Assembly: GCA_027491115.1 (NCBI GenBank)
Contig: JAIXWV010000034.1
Location: 1-64,000, forward strand
Origin: Pseudomonadota bacterium
GTDB lineage: Bacteria > Bdellovibrionota > UBA1018 > CAIMNF01
DNA: 64,000 bases
Reading direction: 5' to 3'
The notes beneath the pieces were generated by a model. The model was not told the DNA's origin. It did no database searches and saw only the letters and a list, made by a program, of their open reading frames with translations. The position numbers and the translations under genes were made by a program. How positions within the stretch are numbered: the first letter of the stretch is position 1; each line of letters starts with the position of its first letter. Shown piece by piece: positions 25,325 to 33,728 of this stretch.

Positions 25325-27472
25325 GGATCGGGACATCAGGAAGCCAATCACCTCCTTAGCCCCATCCACCCCGTACCCGAACTTCCCCTGCATGTTCTGA
25401 ATCGTCAGTGCTGCCAACTTCGAGCCCTCCGATGTTGGGTCCTCGTGATCCGTCCCGAACTGTTTCAGCGCCGTGTGCATCTTCTGAAGCAGAGTCTTCT
25501 GACTTTCATAGAAATGCTTCTCCATCTTCATCCGCATCTCCGGAAACACCTTGAAGTAATCCATCTGCTCGTTCGGATGATCCAAAGCCCAGGCCCCGAT
25601 CTGGGTGATCAGGTTTTTCCTGAATTGAATGCGTGGCTCTTCCTCAACAGGAGCTCCAACGATCCCCTCGAACTCCTTCAACAGAGCCTGGTCCGGCTCC
25701 TCGTAAGCTCCAGTGATCGGATTCTTGATCCGCTCTTTCTTGAGGAGTGAAGACAGGTGTCCGATATAACGACGCATGAAATCGTCCCATTGGCCGGTAT
25801 CGTAAAGTCCGAGACACTCACGGACCTCTCGGTCCACCAGTTGGGCGTACTCTTCCATGACAACGTCGATGAACTTCTCGTGGTCGTGATACTGCTCCAC
25901 CGGATCCTGTCTCAGGAACTCGTACTCGGTCAGACGCTTCACAAATTTCTTCAGCTCATGGATCACTGCAAGGGGGGAGAGGGACTTGAACTGTGGGTTC
26001 TGGGCGGCGTCGATCAGAAGGGTCTTCAGTTCACGGGCGGAGGCCCCGGTTCGTCCCTCATAGTAAGGAACGTTCGCGTACTCCTCCTCGATCCGTGCTA
26101 GCGAAGCCTTCAAATGCTTCCTTTCCTCGGCCGAGATCCGCTCTGGTAACTCACCATTCTCGTAAATTTTGAGTTTCTCCAGTGGACTCAGTCGCTCGAC
26201 GACGTTCGAAATTTCCTCCGGGTAGTGATCGTGATGGGGGCGCTTCAACCGGGTCAGCACGGACCACATTGCAATGGTCCAGGCAGTATGAGGCGTGACC
26301 GTCTTATCGCCTGCAATCGAGGCCAGTAGGGGTTCGTAAACCTTTTGTTCTTCGGAAAGCTTGATCAAGTAGGGCACTTTCACTAGCTCGATCCTGCCCT
26401 TGAAGCTGCTGAAGTCCGGATACTCCTTGAAGGCGTCAAGCTGGAGCTCGTTCGAGGATCCGATGAAAACAGTGTCGAGATGGACAATGCTCCCGCCGAC
26501 ATTCACCTTGGCGGTCTCGCAAGCGGTGAGGAGGTATTTGTAGCTGTCGAGGGGACGCTTCAGAAGATCGTTGTAATCAATGATCCCCCGGTTGGCTTCG
26601 GCCAGGTCACCGCTGATCGAAAAAAGATTGATGCCTTGAAGGCTTGCCGGAAGCTGGGACAAAGACCGGTTCATGGTCAGTTGCTGATAATGGGCGTCCA
26701 CATGCATCTGAGGTTCGACCGTGATCAGACCGGTCCGGTAAATCCTGGACAGGGTGAAACGCTCCACACGGATGTGTTTCAAAACCTGTGAGTAATCACC
26801 CTGGTAGCTGTTGAGCAGGGCCTGGTAAATCAGTTGATCCCGGTGGGAAAGGCCACCCTTGATCAGGCGATCCGGAATCGTGAAATCGTATTCCCGGAAC
26901 CATCTTGATCGTTCATCAGCCGGAATCAGGAGCACCGGATGATCTCTGAGCTCGCTCGGGATGATGCAGGCGATCTCCTCGTCAGGTAGGTACGCGTAGC
27001 TCGTTAGGCTTCCCGAGCGGCGTTCCTGCTCCCCGGTCCGGATTCCAAGGCTCCCACGCGTGACTTTGTCGATGGGGAAAATCCAAGAGAAGGAGTAAAG
27101 CGCTCCCTCGCGGATCCTCGAGTATTCGCTGAGTCCGTCCATGAGCGCGGACACCAGAGTGCTCTTGGCACTTCCGTTCGGCCCGTGCAGCAGGATCAGC
27201 CGGTTGTTGATCCCCTGATTCGCGAAGGCACGGAGAATCCTGTAGATCTGGTCTTGGACATTTTCGAGTCCGATCACCTTGCCCTGGAAAACCCGGAACC
27301 CTTTTCCGCTCTTGCCGTAATGCTCCAGCATATCGGCGGAATATCCTGCCGTCCCACGAAGTTGCCTGGACGGTTCACTCTTCAAGATCTTCAGATACTC
27401 TTCGAAGCTCAGGATCTGTTGATCGTCTCTGAACCCTTGTTTTACAGTCCTGCTGAGCTCATTCAGATCCAT
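25319..27472 (-). CDS. prkA: PrkA-family AAA+ serine protein kinase
   Basis: 717 aa, longer than the usual 630-650. PrkA AAA domain with Walker A GPNGSAKST at about residue 96, and a C-terminal PrkA region. Recognised from YSFSWIFPIDKV, GVINY-like IIDYNDLLKRPLDSYKYLL, FIGSSNELQLDAFKEYPDFS and DAHYQQLTMNRSL. In other bacteria it acts in stress and stationary-phase signalling, usually beside YeaH/YhbH and SpoVR; neither is here. Instead it is last of four overlapping genes (14-bp overlap with the gene before). AAAGGA lies 7 nt before the start. Its final codons and stop lie in the IS terminal repeat. Confidence 0.92.
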   Translation of the reverse strand: MDLNELSRTVKQGFRDDQQILSFEEYLKILKSEPSRQLRGTAGYSADMLEHYGKSGKGFRVFQGKVIGLENVQDQIYRILRAFANQGINNRLILLHGPNGSAKSTLVSALMDGLSEYSRIREGALYSFSWIFPIDKVTRGSLGIRTGEQERRSGSLTSYAYLPDEEIACIIPSELRDHPVLLIPADERSRWFREYDFTIPDRLIKGGLSHRDQLIYQALLNSYQGDYSQVLKHIRVERFTLSRIYRTGLITVEPQMHVDAHYQQLTMNRSLSQLPASLQGINLFSISGDLAEANRGIIDYNDLLKRPLDSYKYLLTACETAKVNVGGSIVHLDTVFIGSSNELQLDAFKEYPDFSSFKGRIELVKVPYLIKLSEEQKVYEPLLASIAGDKTVTPHTAWTIAMWSVLTRLKRPHHDHYPEEISNVVERLSPLEKLKIYENGELPERISAEERKHLKASLARIEEEYANVPYYEGRTGASARELKTLLIDAAQNPQFKSLSPLAVIHELKKFVKRLTEYEFLRQDPVEQYHDHEKFIDVVMEEYAQLVDREVRECLGLYDTGQWDDFMRRYIGHLSSLLKKERIKNPITGAYEEPDQALLKEFEGIVGAPVEEEPRIQFRKNLITQIGAWALDHPNEQMDYFKVFPEMRMKMEKHFYESQKTLLQKMHTALKQFGTDHEDPTSEGSKLAALTIQNMQGKFGYGVDGAKEVIGFLMSRSN

Positions 27473-27917
27473 GGTTTGGTCCTTTCAATGCGGTGATCTT
27501 GCCGAAGCCTGCGCGAACAGAAAGCTTCAACGCCTGAACAACCAGGAAATTTTCGGTGTATTGAATCTTGTCTGTCGATACCAGTCCGCTCTTTTCAAAC
27601 CATTCTTTTTCAAGTGATATGATCGAAGCAAAAAGGGCATCGATCTCCGCCTTGGAGGAAAACTCGATTTTCTGAATCGGCAATAAGGGGCCTTCCACCA
27701 AGACGCGCTCAACCGGATGTAATGGAATCAAGTCCGAGAGGTTTTCCTCCAGAGTCGGTTCGATCCACTCATCAAAATCATCAAGAGCAGCGGGGAATGC
27801 CACCAAATCTCTCTGAAGCTCACGATCCTCAGCATATCGGGTGGGAGGAACCGAGAATTCCACCACTAGGTCACGGTGGAGACTTCTCAAGGCATTGATC
27901 ACCTCACCCCAGATCAT
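27459..27917 (-). CDS. Unknown acidic protein in the prkA operon
   Basis: 152 aa, acidic, predominantly helical, without signal peptide or membrane segment. Visible features are an acidic patch (DDFDEWIEPTLEENLSDL) and a C-terminal helix with LVVQALKLSVRAGFGK. No family recognised. It overlaps the 102-aa gene by ATGA at its start and prkA by 14 bp at its end, so it is translationally coupled to the kinase and may form a complex with it or be its substrate (inference). Confidence 0.75.
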   Translation of the reverse strand: MIWGEVINALRSLHRDLVVEFSVPPTRYAEDRELQRDLVAFPAALDDFDEWIEPTLEENLSDLIPLHPVERVLVEGPLLPIQKIEFSSKAEIDALFASIISLEKEWFEKSGLVSTDKIQYTENFLVVQALKLSVRAGFGKITALKGPNHGSE

Positions 27918-28222
27918 GACTGTCCAGCGCGGATGATCCGCGAAGAAAGCGGAATCCGGTCACGGTATTGTAGCAGCTTCTGCAGAACGGACTGGTCTCT
28001 GAAAGTCCCTTTTTGCCCGAGAGAATCACCCGAATGACTCAGAGCGGGGGATTTCGCGCGGACCGTATCATTTTTCTGCGTTGGGCCCCATTGCGTCAGG
28101 GAGCCCGTAATCAACGCTTCCAGTTCCACGAATCGGACGATGTCTTTCGCGTCTGTCCGTTGCTCGGTCACACGCCCTTTTTCCAAATCGCTGATCGAGA
28201 ACAATCCTAATTCACGATGCAT
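27914..28222 (-). CDS. Unknown 102-aa protein in the prkA operon
   Basis: 102 aa, basic and Ser/Gln-rich, cytoplasmic. Its first 45 residues look helical (RVTEQRTDAKDIVRFVELEAL); the middle (NDTVRAKSPALSHSGDSLGQ) looks disordered. No family recognised. It is accepted as a gene because it overlaps the previous gene by 16 bp and the next by 4 bp (ATGA) in the same operon, and has GCGGAA before the ATG. Confidence 0.65.
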   Translation of the reverse strand: MHRELGLFSISDLEKGRVTEQRTDAKDIVRFVELEALITGSLTQWGPTQKNDTVRAKSPALSHSGDSLGQKGTFRDQSVLQKLLQYRDRIPLSSRIIRAGQS

Positions 28223-28605
28223 AATTTCCGCTCTTTCACTTCGGTTTGTTCATCCTCGATTTCCCAGTCCGTCCTGGAAAGGGCCATATCGGGAACTCTG
28301 AGTTCATCCCACTTCTGCAAAGCTTCGACTAACAAATCACGTGAGGCCTCCAAGCGGGGACGCGATTCATCGCGCATTCCGCCTCCGATCACTAAAAAAT
28401 GAAGGGTCTTTTCATTCCAGAGAAGTGGAGCGTAAACCGCTTCTCCTCGGGCCCCGGTGATGAGCTGGGTCTTCATGAGTCTTGAGAAATGGCCGTCGAA
28501 CCGCCAATCGAGATGAGCAATCATTCCCTGAAGCGGACGCTCGTTCTCGAAACAAAGGAGCAGGAGGCCTGAAATCTGCTGGTTCGAGAGTGCTCGATCA
28601 ACCAT
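28207..28605 (-). CDS. Stand-alone peptidase M17 N-terminal-like (macro-fold) protein
   Basis: 132 aa. The stretch AHLDWRFDGHFSRLMKTQLITG, shortened here as DWRFDGHFSRLM, followed by GARGEAVYAPL and LHFLVIGGG, matches my memory of the N-terminal domain of leucyl aminopeptidases (DWR-x-G-x-S-x-L ... GE ... L.GLG), without the catalytic half. First gene of the prkA operon. A good promoter (28618-28645) puts the transcript start at about 28611. GTG at 28611 is in frame and would be leaderless; ATG at 28605 has a weak AGG upstream and is preferred. Role unknown, possibly nucleotide or protein binding. Confidence 0.72.
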   Translation of the reverse strand: MVDRALSNQQISGLLLLCFENERPLQGMIAHLDWRFDGHFSRLMKTQLITGARGEAVYAPLLWNEKTLHFLVIGGGMRDESRPRLEASRDLLVEALQKWDELRVPDMALSRTDWEIEDEQTEVKERKLCIVN

Positions 28606-28617
28606 CAACACCTATTC

Positions 28618-28645
28618 ATCATAGCTGATGATGGGGTGAATTCAA
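28618..28645 (-). promoter_or_regulatory. Sigma-70 promoter of the prkA operon
   Basis: The minus strand has TTGAAT (28640-28645), 16 bp, then TATGAT (28618-28623). It lies between nusB and the first operon gene, so the four-gene operon is transcribed separately from nrdR-nusB. Confidence 0.6.
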
Positions 28646-28650
28646 AGGCG

Positions 28651-29124
28651 TCAGGATTCTGACGGAACTTTGCCGGCCTGGGACTCCGGAGTCTTGCTGA
28701 TCGGGTCGAGAACCCCGTTCAGGAAGGACGGGGTATCCTTTTCGCCGAAGATCTTGGACAGCTCGATGATTTCATTCAGGGTCACTTTTGCCGGAACATC
28801 CTTGAAGAAAAGGAGCTCGGCGGTACCGATCCTGAGAAAGGCCTTGTCAACGGCCGCAATCCGCTCGAACTTCCAGTTCTCGGCGTACTGTTCGATGATG
28901 GTGTCGATCCGTTTGATTTCGCGGAGGGTGGTTACAATCAGTCGGAGCGCGAATTCTTTCGAAAGTTCATGGTTTCCGAAGTGACTCAGGTGGCGGCTGA
29001 AGTCTTCTTCGATTTCCAATCGCTCGATCAGGGGCTCCTGTTGACCGTCATAACGGTACAGAAACTGGAATGCCAGCTCTCTGGCTTTTTGTCTTGGAGT
29101 GAGCTGAGAGGAGGGTGCGTTCAT
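28651..29124 (-). CDS. nusB: Transcription antitermination factor NusB
   Basis: 157 aa all-helical RNA-binding protein that joins NusE/S10 on boxA RNA for rRNA antitermination. Recognised from RQKARELAFQFLYRYD at the N-terminus, ENWKFERIAAVDKAFLRIG in the middle and TLNEIIELSKIFGEKDTPSFLNGVLD-type ending (KVTLNEIIELSK, FLNGVLD). Usual length, with a short polar tail. Its ATG overlaps the nrdR stop (ATGA), with GAGGAG upstream. Confidence 0.95.
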   Translation of the reverse strand: MNAPSSQLTPRQKARELAFQFLYRYDGQQEPLIERLEIEEDFSRHLSHFGNHELSKEFALRLIVTTLREIKRIDTIIEQYAENWKFERIAAVDKAFLRIGTAELLFFKDVPAKVTLNEIIELSKIFGEKDTPSFLNGVLDPISKTPESQAGKVPSES

Positions 29125-29636
29125 GATGGCTCCTCATTCAAGAATGGAAAACTGAGATTGGTTTTCTCACCTGTGAAGGCAACGGGAGCCTCAAGGTGCG
29201 AATTCAAGTCTGCGACAAACTCTTCGACATCCCTGAATTCTCGGTAAACCGATGCAAAACGCACATAGGCAACCTTATCGAGCTTGTGAAGAGCACTCAT
29301 CACCATTTCACCCACGCTTTTGGAAGGGACTTCCTTCAGTCCATAGCTTTGGATGTTCTTTTCGATTTGGGTGACTGCGGCTTCAATTTGCCCAGTCGTG
29401 ACCGGACGTTTCTGACAGGACTTCTGCATTCCCATGAAGATCTTCTCACGGGCGAAGGGCTCCCTCCTGCCGTCTTTCTTGATCACATTGGGCATGACTT
29501 CTTCGATACGCTCATAAGTGGTGAAGCGACCTCCACACTCAAGACATTCCCTTCTGCGGCGGGTCATATCGCCGGTCTGGTTCAATCTCGAGTCGATGAC
29601 CTTGGTCTCCGGGGTGGAGCAAATCGGGCATTTCAT
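29121..29636 (-). CDS. nrdR: Transcriptional repressor NrdR
   Basis: 171 aa. The zinc finger CPIC...CLEC (residues 3-34) starts right after the initiator Met, and an ATP-cone domain (NVIKKDGRREPFAREKI onward) follows. It represses ribonucleotide reductase genes in response to ATP/dATP. The ATG at 29636 is fixed by the MKCPIC start; upstream extension is not protein-like for the family. Paired with nusB in a two-gene operon. No ribonucleotide reductase gene lies in this window, so its targets are elsewhere. Confidence 0.96.
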   Translation of the reverse strand: MKCPICSTPETKVIDSRLNQTGDMTRRRRECLECGGRFTTYERIEEVMPNVIKKDGRREPFAREKIFMGMQKSCQKRPVTTGQIEAAVTQIEKNIQSYGLKEVPSKSVGEMVMSALHKLDKVAYVRFASVYREFRDVEEFVADLNSHLEAPVAFTGEKTNLSFPFLNEEPS

Positions 29637-29676
29637 GACGGCCACCCTACTACAAAATGGGTGGTTCCGCCACGGA

Positions 29677-29696
29677 AACCACAAGGGGTTGTGGTT
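29677..29696. repeat. Perfect palindromic repeat in the nrdR-holA intergenic space
   Basis: AACCACAA and TTGTGGTT separated by GGGG form a perfect 8-bp dyad, either an operator or a small hairpin in the nrdR leader (41 nt before the nrdR ATG). It does not match the NrdR-box consensus. No T-tract, so it is not a terminator. Confidence 0.5.
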
Positions 29697-29760
29697 AGGG
29701 GTCGGAACACCGCAAATATCGCTTTTCATTCCGGCAATAACCCGATAAATCTTTGAAAGT

Positions 29761-30768
29761 ATGCCGAAAATCGAGGCCAAAGCCCTTCAAAAAGAGTTGG
29801 ATGCGGGAAAAGTCCGTCCCGTGTACTTTTTGCATGGCCCCGAACGGATGAAGTCGAGGGAGTTGGTTCGACGGATCCTCCGTGCGGCCCTGGCCGGAGT
29901 GGAACCAAACGCCTTCAATTTCGAGAAACTCGAAGCAGGTGAGGTGGGAGTGGAGCGTGTTCTGGACGCCACCCAGGGGTTCTCCCTAGGGGGAGGGGTT
30001 CGGGTGATCCTGGTCCGGAATGTCGAGGACTGGAAGAATCTGGATCCACTCGGGGATTACCTGAAGCCGCTTCCAGAATCCGAGGCGGTGGATCCTGCCG
30101 AGCTCCAAAGTGTCCTCGTCCTCGTTTCAAAGAGTTTCGATGGTAGGAAAAAGGCATCGAAAGCCATCCTCGAATCCGCCGCAGTGACCGAGTGTGAGGA
30201 AGTTCAAGAGCAGGATCGGGAGCCTTGGGTGGAGTACCTTGCCAAGCGGCGGGGGATCCGGCTCGAAGCGAATGAACGTCTTACCCTGCGAGGACTGGAA
30301 CCTTGGTCGCTTGATATCGTAGATCAGGAGCTGGCAAAGCTCGAACTCGTGGGAGGAGACCTTGATTTGCGCGCGCAGGCTCTGCTGAGTGGAGTGAGTG
30401 CTTACGCTAGGGACGATTTCATCGATTCGATTTTTTGTCGCGATGTCAAGCGGGCTCTCGGACTCCACCATTTGTTTTGCTCAGACATGGAGATCCAACT
30501 TCCATTCCTGGGTCTCCTGTCCTGGAACTTGAGACACCTCAAGCTCTATGTTCTGGAGCAAGAGACTCGGAGTCGATCGGTCGAGAAGCGTAATCCCTAT
30601 CTGCTCAAGAACCTGGAGCGTTGGCGAAGACATTGGAACACGTCTTCTCTCAGACGCCTTGAGCAAGGGCTCTTCGGAATTGATTTTTCTCTCAAGAACA
30701 CCCGGCTCCTCCCCACGGGGCTTTGGACCGACCTATTGGTGGCCACCGGTCGGAAAGGGAATCCGTGA
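29761..30768 (+). CDS. holA: DNA polymerase III delta subunit (clamp loader)
   Basis: 335 aa, usual length. Opens the sliding-clamp ring within the clamp loader. Recognised by VRPVYFLHGPERMKSRELVRRI-type start (YFLHGPERMKSREL), FSLGGGVRVILVRN, and the C-terminal stretch EIQLPFLGLLSWNLRHL. As in other delta subunits the Walker A is degenerate. The thioesterase gene start (GTGA) overlaps its stop. No clear Shine-Dalgarno; AAAG lies just before the ATG. Confidence 0.88.
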   Translation: MPKIEAKALQKELDAGKVRPVYFLHGPERMKSRELVRRILRAALAGVEPNAFNFEKLEAGEVGVERVLDATQGFSLGGGVRVILVRNVEDWKNLDPLGDYLKPLPESEAVDPAELQSVLVLVSKSFDGRKKASKAILESAAVTECEEVQEQDREPWVEYLAKRRGIRLEANERLTLRGLEPWSLDIVDQELAKLELVGGDLDLRAQALLSGVSAYARDDFIDSIFCRDVKRALGLHHLFCSDMEIQLPFLGLLSWNLRHLKLYVLEQETRSRSVEKRNPYLLKNLERWRRHWNTSSLRRLEQGLFGIDFSLKNTRLLPTGLWTDLLVATGRKGNP

Positions 30769-31271
30769 ATCTGCTCTTTCGTCTTGCTTGGATCATTTTT
30801 GAGAGCTTTTTCAGACGCAAGCTCCATCCACTTTCCGAATCAGTGCTCCATCTTCGCGTGTTGCCGAACGATCTCGACTTGAACTTCCATATGAACAACG
30901 GGCGGTATTTGTCCCTCATGGATCTGGGGCGACTCGATCTTCTGATTCGGACCGATCTCGCCCAGGCGCTGGTCCGTCACCGCTGGCAACCCCTCGTCGG
31001 GGCACTCAACATCCGTTACAAGATGTCACTCATGCCTTTCCAAAAGTATCGTTTGCGTACGAAGGTGGTCGGTTGGGATGAAAAGTGGTTTTATATCGAA
31101 CAGCGCTTTGAACGGGGGAATCGTACGGTCGCCGTGGGGCTGGTCAAAACGCTGTTCAGAGGAAATGGACGGAATATCACGCCCGAAGAAACCCTGAAGC
31201 TCATCCACGTCAATATTGATCCGCCGAAGATCCCGGAAAACATCACCAAATGGCTCTCGATGGAGGCCTGA
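30765..31271 (+). CDS. Hotdog-fold acyl-CoA thioesterase-like protein
   Basis: 168 aa, starting at GTG 30765 (overlap GTGA with holA; AAGGGA 5 nt upstream). The stretch LPNDLDLNFHMNNGRYLSLM, followed by GALNIRYKMSLMPFQKY, is the 4HBT-type thioesterase pattern with catalytic Asp in the D-x-N-x-H-M-N-N-G-x-Y motif. Probably hydrolyses acyl-thioesters; the closest type I recall is the mesenchymal stem cell protein/THEM6 group. A hydrophobic N-terminus (LLFRLAWIIFESFF) suggests membrane contact. Confidence 0.85.
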   Translation: MNLLFRLAWIIFESFFRRKLHPLSESVLHLRVLPNDLDLNFHMNNGRYLSLMDLGRLDLLIRTDLAQALVRHRWQPLVGALNIRYKMSLMPFQKYRLRTKVVGWDEKWFYIEQRFERGNRTVAVGLVKTLFRGNGRNITPEETLKLIHVNIDPPKIPENITKWLSMEA

Positions 31272-31274
31272 TCC

Positions 31275-32111
31275 TCAGATCCGGTCTTTCGGTCGGGGTG
31301 TAGGCTCTTCTTTTCGAATGAACTGCTTTTCACTTCTGACTCTGCATTTTTTCGGAGTGCGCTTGAGTCGATAGTCATCCACTGCTGCAGCAATCTCGGC
31401 AGCCAAAGTCATTCTCGACTGGCGGAACAAAATACGGTCCCGGTCTTCCTTCAGGTTCATGAAGCCTGATTCGATCAGGATGCTGGGCATGTCAGTACCC
31501 AGGAGCACATAAAACAGGGCCTGCTTCACCCCTCGATCGGTGGCCGCGTGCTTGATTCGCGCTTGGACCGAGCAGGCGAGCTCCTTGGACGGAGTCAGGT
31601 TCGAATCCAGAATGAGATCTTTCATGATGAGGGAGACATGATTGGATCCGGAGGCGGAGTTGACCTGGGATCCTTTCAAAACTGCGTTCTCGAGATCGGC
31701 CAGGCGTTTTGACGTGTCGTCCGTGGCGTGGTTCAGGATGAAGGTCTCGACCCCTCCTGAGCGAACCGTTTCACTGCTCGAGTTCATGTGGATCGAGATG
31801 AACACATCCGCACGCATCTTGTTGGCCAGGGCTGTTCGGTCGCTGAGAAGTACCTCTCGGTCGTCAGTCCGGGTCAGTGCGACTTTGTGTCCGCGGATGA
31901 CCAGCTCCCGGGCCAGATCCTTGCCCAGTAAGAGGGTGAAGTGTTTCTCGGTCAGGTTCACATCCCCGATTTGTTTATGGATCGCCCCGGTATCAGGGCC
32001 ACCGTGTCCGGGATCAATGACGACGGTGAACTTGCGGTCAGCCGCATGTGCGGCACCGGCCCACAAAAGGAGAACGGATAAAAAAGAGGTGTGTTTCCGG
32101 ATGATTCCCAC
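31275..32111 (-). CDS. N-acetylmuramoyl-L-alanine amidase (Amidase_3)
   Basis: 278 aa. Signal peptide (cleavage near AHAAD), so periplasmic. The amidase_3 catalytic domain fills the chain: zinc ligands in VIDPGHGGPDTGA, NLTEKHFTL and SIHMNSS, and the catalytic Glu in SILIESGFM. Cuts the bond between muramic acid and the stem peptide in cell separation or remodelling. No AMIN or SPOR domain. It is divergent from mutY with 17 bp between the starts. Confidence 0.92.
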   Translation of the reverse strand: MGIIRKHTSFLSVLLLWAGAAHAADRKFTVVIDPGHGGPDTGAIHKQIGDVNLTEKHFTLLLGKDLARELVIRGHKVALTRTDDREVLLSDRTALANKMRADVFISIHMNSSSETVRSGGVETFILNHATDDTSKRLADLENAVLKGSQVNSASGSNHVSLIMKDLILDSNLTPSKELACSVQARIKHAATDRGVKQALFYVLLGTDMPSILIESGFMNLKEDRDRILFRQSRMTLAAEIAAAVDDYRLKRTPKKCRVRSEKQFIRKEEPTPRPKDRI

Positions 32112-32128
32112 GTGAGGCTTAGGGTATC

Positions 32129-33202
32129 ATGGGGGGGATGAGCGTCAACTCGGTTCGAAGACTCGGAGAGTGGTTCCGGAAGCACGCGCGCGATCTTCCG
32201 TGGCGGCGCGACCGGAATCCCTACCACATCTGGTTGTCCGAGGTCATGCTTCAGCAAACCCAGGTCAAAACCGTCATTCCGTATTTTCATTCGTTTCTGG
32301 AGCGATTTCCGGAGGTGCAAGATCTTGCGGATGCCCCGCTCGATGAAGTGCTGCGTCTCTGGGCTGGCCTTGGCTATTATTCCCGCGCCAGGAATCTTCA
32401 CGCAGGCGCCCGAGCTCTCGCTTGGCGTCTGAGGAATGGACAAGGATTTCCGCAAAACCGCGAGGAGTGGCTCCAAGTGCCCGGTGTAGGACCTTATACG
32501 GCCGGCGCGGTGTGTTCGATCGCACTCGGTCTCCGAGAAGCGATCGTGGATGGGAACGTGGTCCGGGTGCTCTCCAGGTTTTATGCGATCGAGGATCCTG
32601 ATCCGCGCTATCGGCAAATTTGGGAGACTGCCAAGAAGTGGGTGGCGGTGAAGGAGGTCGAACCGGAAATCACCAATCAAGCCTTGATGGAGCTCGGGGC
32701 GATGATTTGCACGCCTCGTAATCCTCAATGCGAGGTCTGTCCGATCCGTAGAAATTGTCGCGGAAAAAAAGATCCGTCCCGCTACCCTGTGAAAAAGAAA
32801 AAGGCGGAGGTCGTCCGGGTAGAAGAAGAGGTTTGGATCCTGTGCCGGATGTCGAAGTCCGGACTCGAGGTGGTTCTGCGGAAGAACTCGAGTGGTCCCT
32901 GGAGGCGGGGGCTTTGGGATTTTCCCCGTTCCGGCACAGTCGCTCTGGGTGGTGGGAACGTGCTATTTTCAGAATGGTCGTCCCGATACGCGGTCACCCG
33001 GCATCGCATGACCAGGCAGCATCGAGCATTCAGAGTTTCTCGTGCCCAACTGAAGGAAGGTGACAGCTGGTTTCATGTTGACGAGCTGCCAGCCCTTCCT
33101 GCTCCTACAAAAAAGGCCCTTTTACACCTGAAAAAAGAGTTCGATCAGCAGTGCCAGGGATCGGAGCAGGTGGGCTCTTCCACTGTCCGGCGAGTCATAT
33201 AG
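32129..33202 (+). CDS. mutY: Adenine DNA glycosylase MutY
   Basis: 357 aa. Removes A mispaired with 8-oxoG. Catalytic Glu in SEVMLQQTQV, helix-hairpin-helix LQVPGVGPYTAGAV with Asp in AIVDGNVVRV, and a 4Fe-4S loop C-x6-C-x2-C-x5-C (ICTPRNPQCEVCPIRRNC). The C-terminal part is the MutT-like 8-oxoG recognition domain. The start is 32129 (AGGG upstream); ATG 32138 is possible. The last 58 bp overlap the convergent secreted-protein gene. Confidence 0.95.
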   Translation: MGGMSVNSVRRLGEWFRKHARDLPWRRDRNPYHIWLSEVMLQQTQVKTVIPYFHSFLERFPEVQDLADAPLDEVLRLWAGLGYYSRARNLHAGARALAWRLRNGQGFPQNREEWLQVPGVGPYTAGAVCSIALGLREAIVDGNVVRVLSRFYAIEDPDPRYRQIWETAKKWVAVKEVEPEITNQALMELGAMICTPRNPQCEVCPIRRNCRGKKDPSRYPVKKKKAEVVRVEEEVWILCRMSKSGLEVVLRKNSSGPWRRGLWDFPRSGTVALGGGNVLFSEWSSRYAVTRHRMTRQHRAFRVSRAQLKEGDSWFHVDELPALPAPTKKALLHLKKEFDQQCQGSEQVGSSTVRRVI

Positions 33203-33663
33203 CGGATCACACCTTCACCGATGGGAAGGGAGAGTCCAGCGGCTGACAGACTGGCACGCGAATCTCCGGTGATGAGGAGTGCGCGAACAGATTGAATGGT
33301 AAGGGTAAGGCCGGAGCAAAGGCGAATCGTGTCACTTCGATCCTTGCCAGAGGCACGGACTTCGTCAGTGCTCATTGCTTCCCCATCGCCCTGAGTGAGG
33401 AGAGCCTCGAATTTACAACTTTTGCCTTGCTCGACTACGCTTCCGGTTAGGACATAGTCATAATGCCCATGAGAGGGAATCTCAGGATCTCCGAACCGAT
33501 CTACCCGGACCTGCGTATTGATCTTGAACACCAGATTCTTGGTCTCACCGTTCGCTACTTTGATCGAGGCAGAAAACTCATTGTAGCTTTCTCCAGCGCG
33601 GTCGGTGACTTGAGCGAGGGCGGAGGTTGAGAGCAGAACAGAAACCAGTGCAACTAAGTTCAT
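33145..33663 (-). CDS. Exported protein of unknown function
   Basis: 172 aa. Clear signal peptide (LVALVSVLLSTSALAQ, cleavage after ALA). The mature part is beta-rich with four Cys (KSCKFEA, RLCSGLT, PTCSDPWHC), possibly two disulfides. No family recognised. GGAG lies 10 nt before the ATG, and TTGCAT with TAAGGT/GATAAG about 16-17 bp apart suggests a promoter upstream. The final residues are encoded inside the end of mutY (58-bp overlap). Confidence 0.72.
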   Translation of the reverse strand: MNLVALVSVLLSTSALAQVTDRAGESYNEFSASIKVANGETKNLVFKINTQVRVDRFGDPEIPSHGHYDYVLTGSVVEQGKSCKFEALLTQGDGEAMSTDEVRASGKDRSDTIRLCSGLTLTIQSVRALLITGDSRASLSAAGLSLPIGEGVIRYMTRRTVEEPTCSDPWHC

Positions 33664-33728
33664 GGGGACGATTCTCCAAAGTTTTGCTGCACCTTATCAT
33701 TCTCTGTGCTTAAATGCAAGACTCCGCT

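Noticed and set aside
24321-25331. Target-site duplication flanking the IS
   Set aside because: Comparing left and right flanks at three possible boundaries gave no match of 3 bp or more.
29720-29745. NrdR box near ACACCGCAAATATCGC upstream of nrdR
   Set aside because: Only partial resemblance to the NrdR-box palindrome and no second copy at helical spacing.
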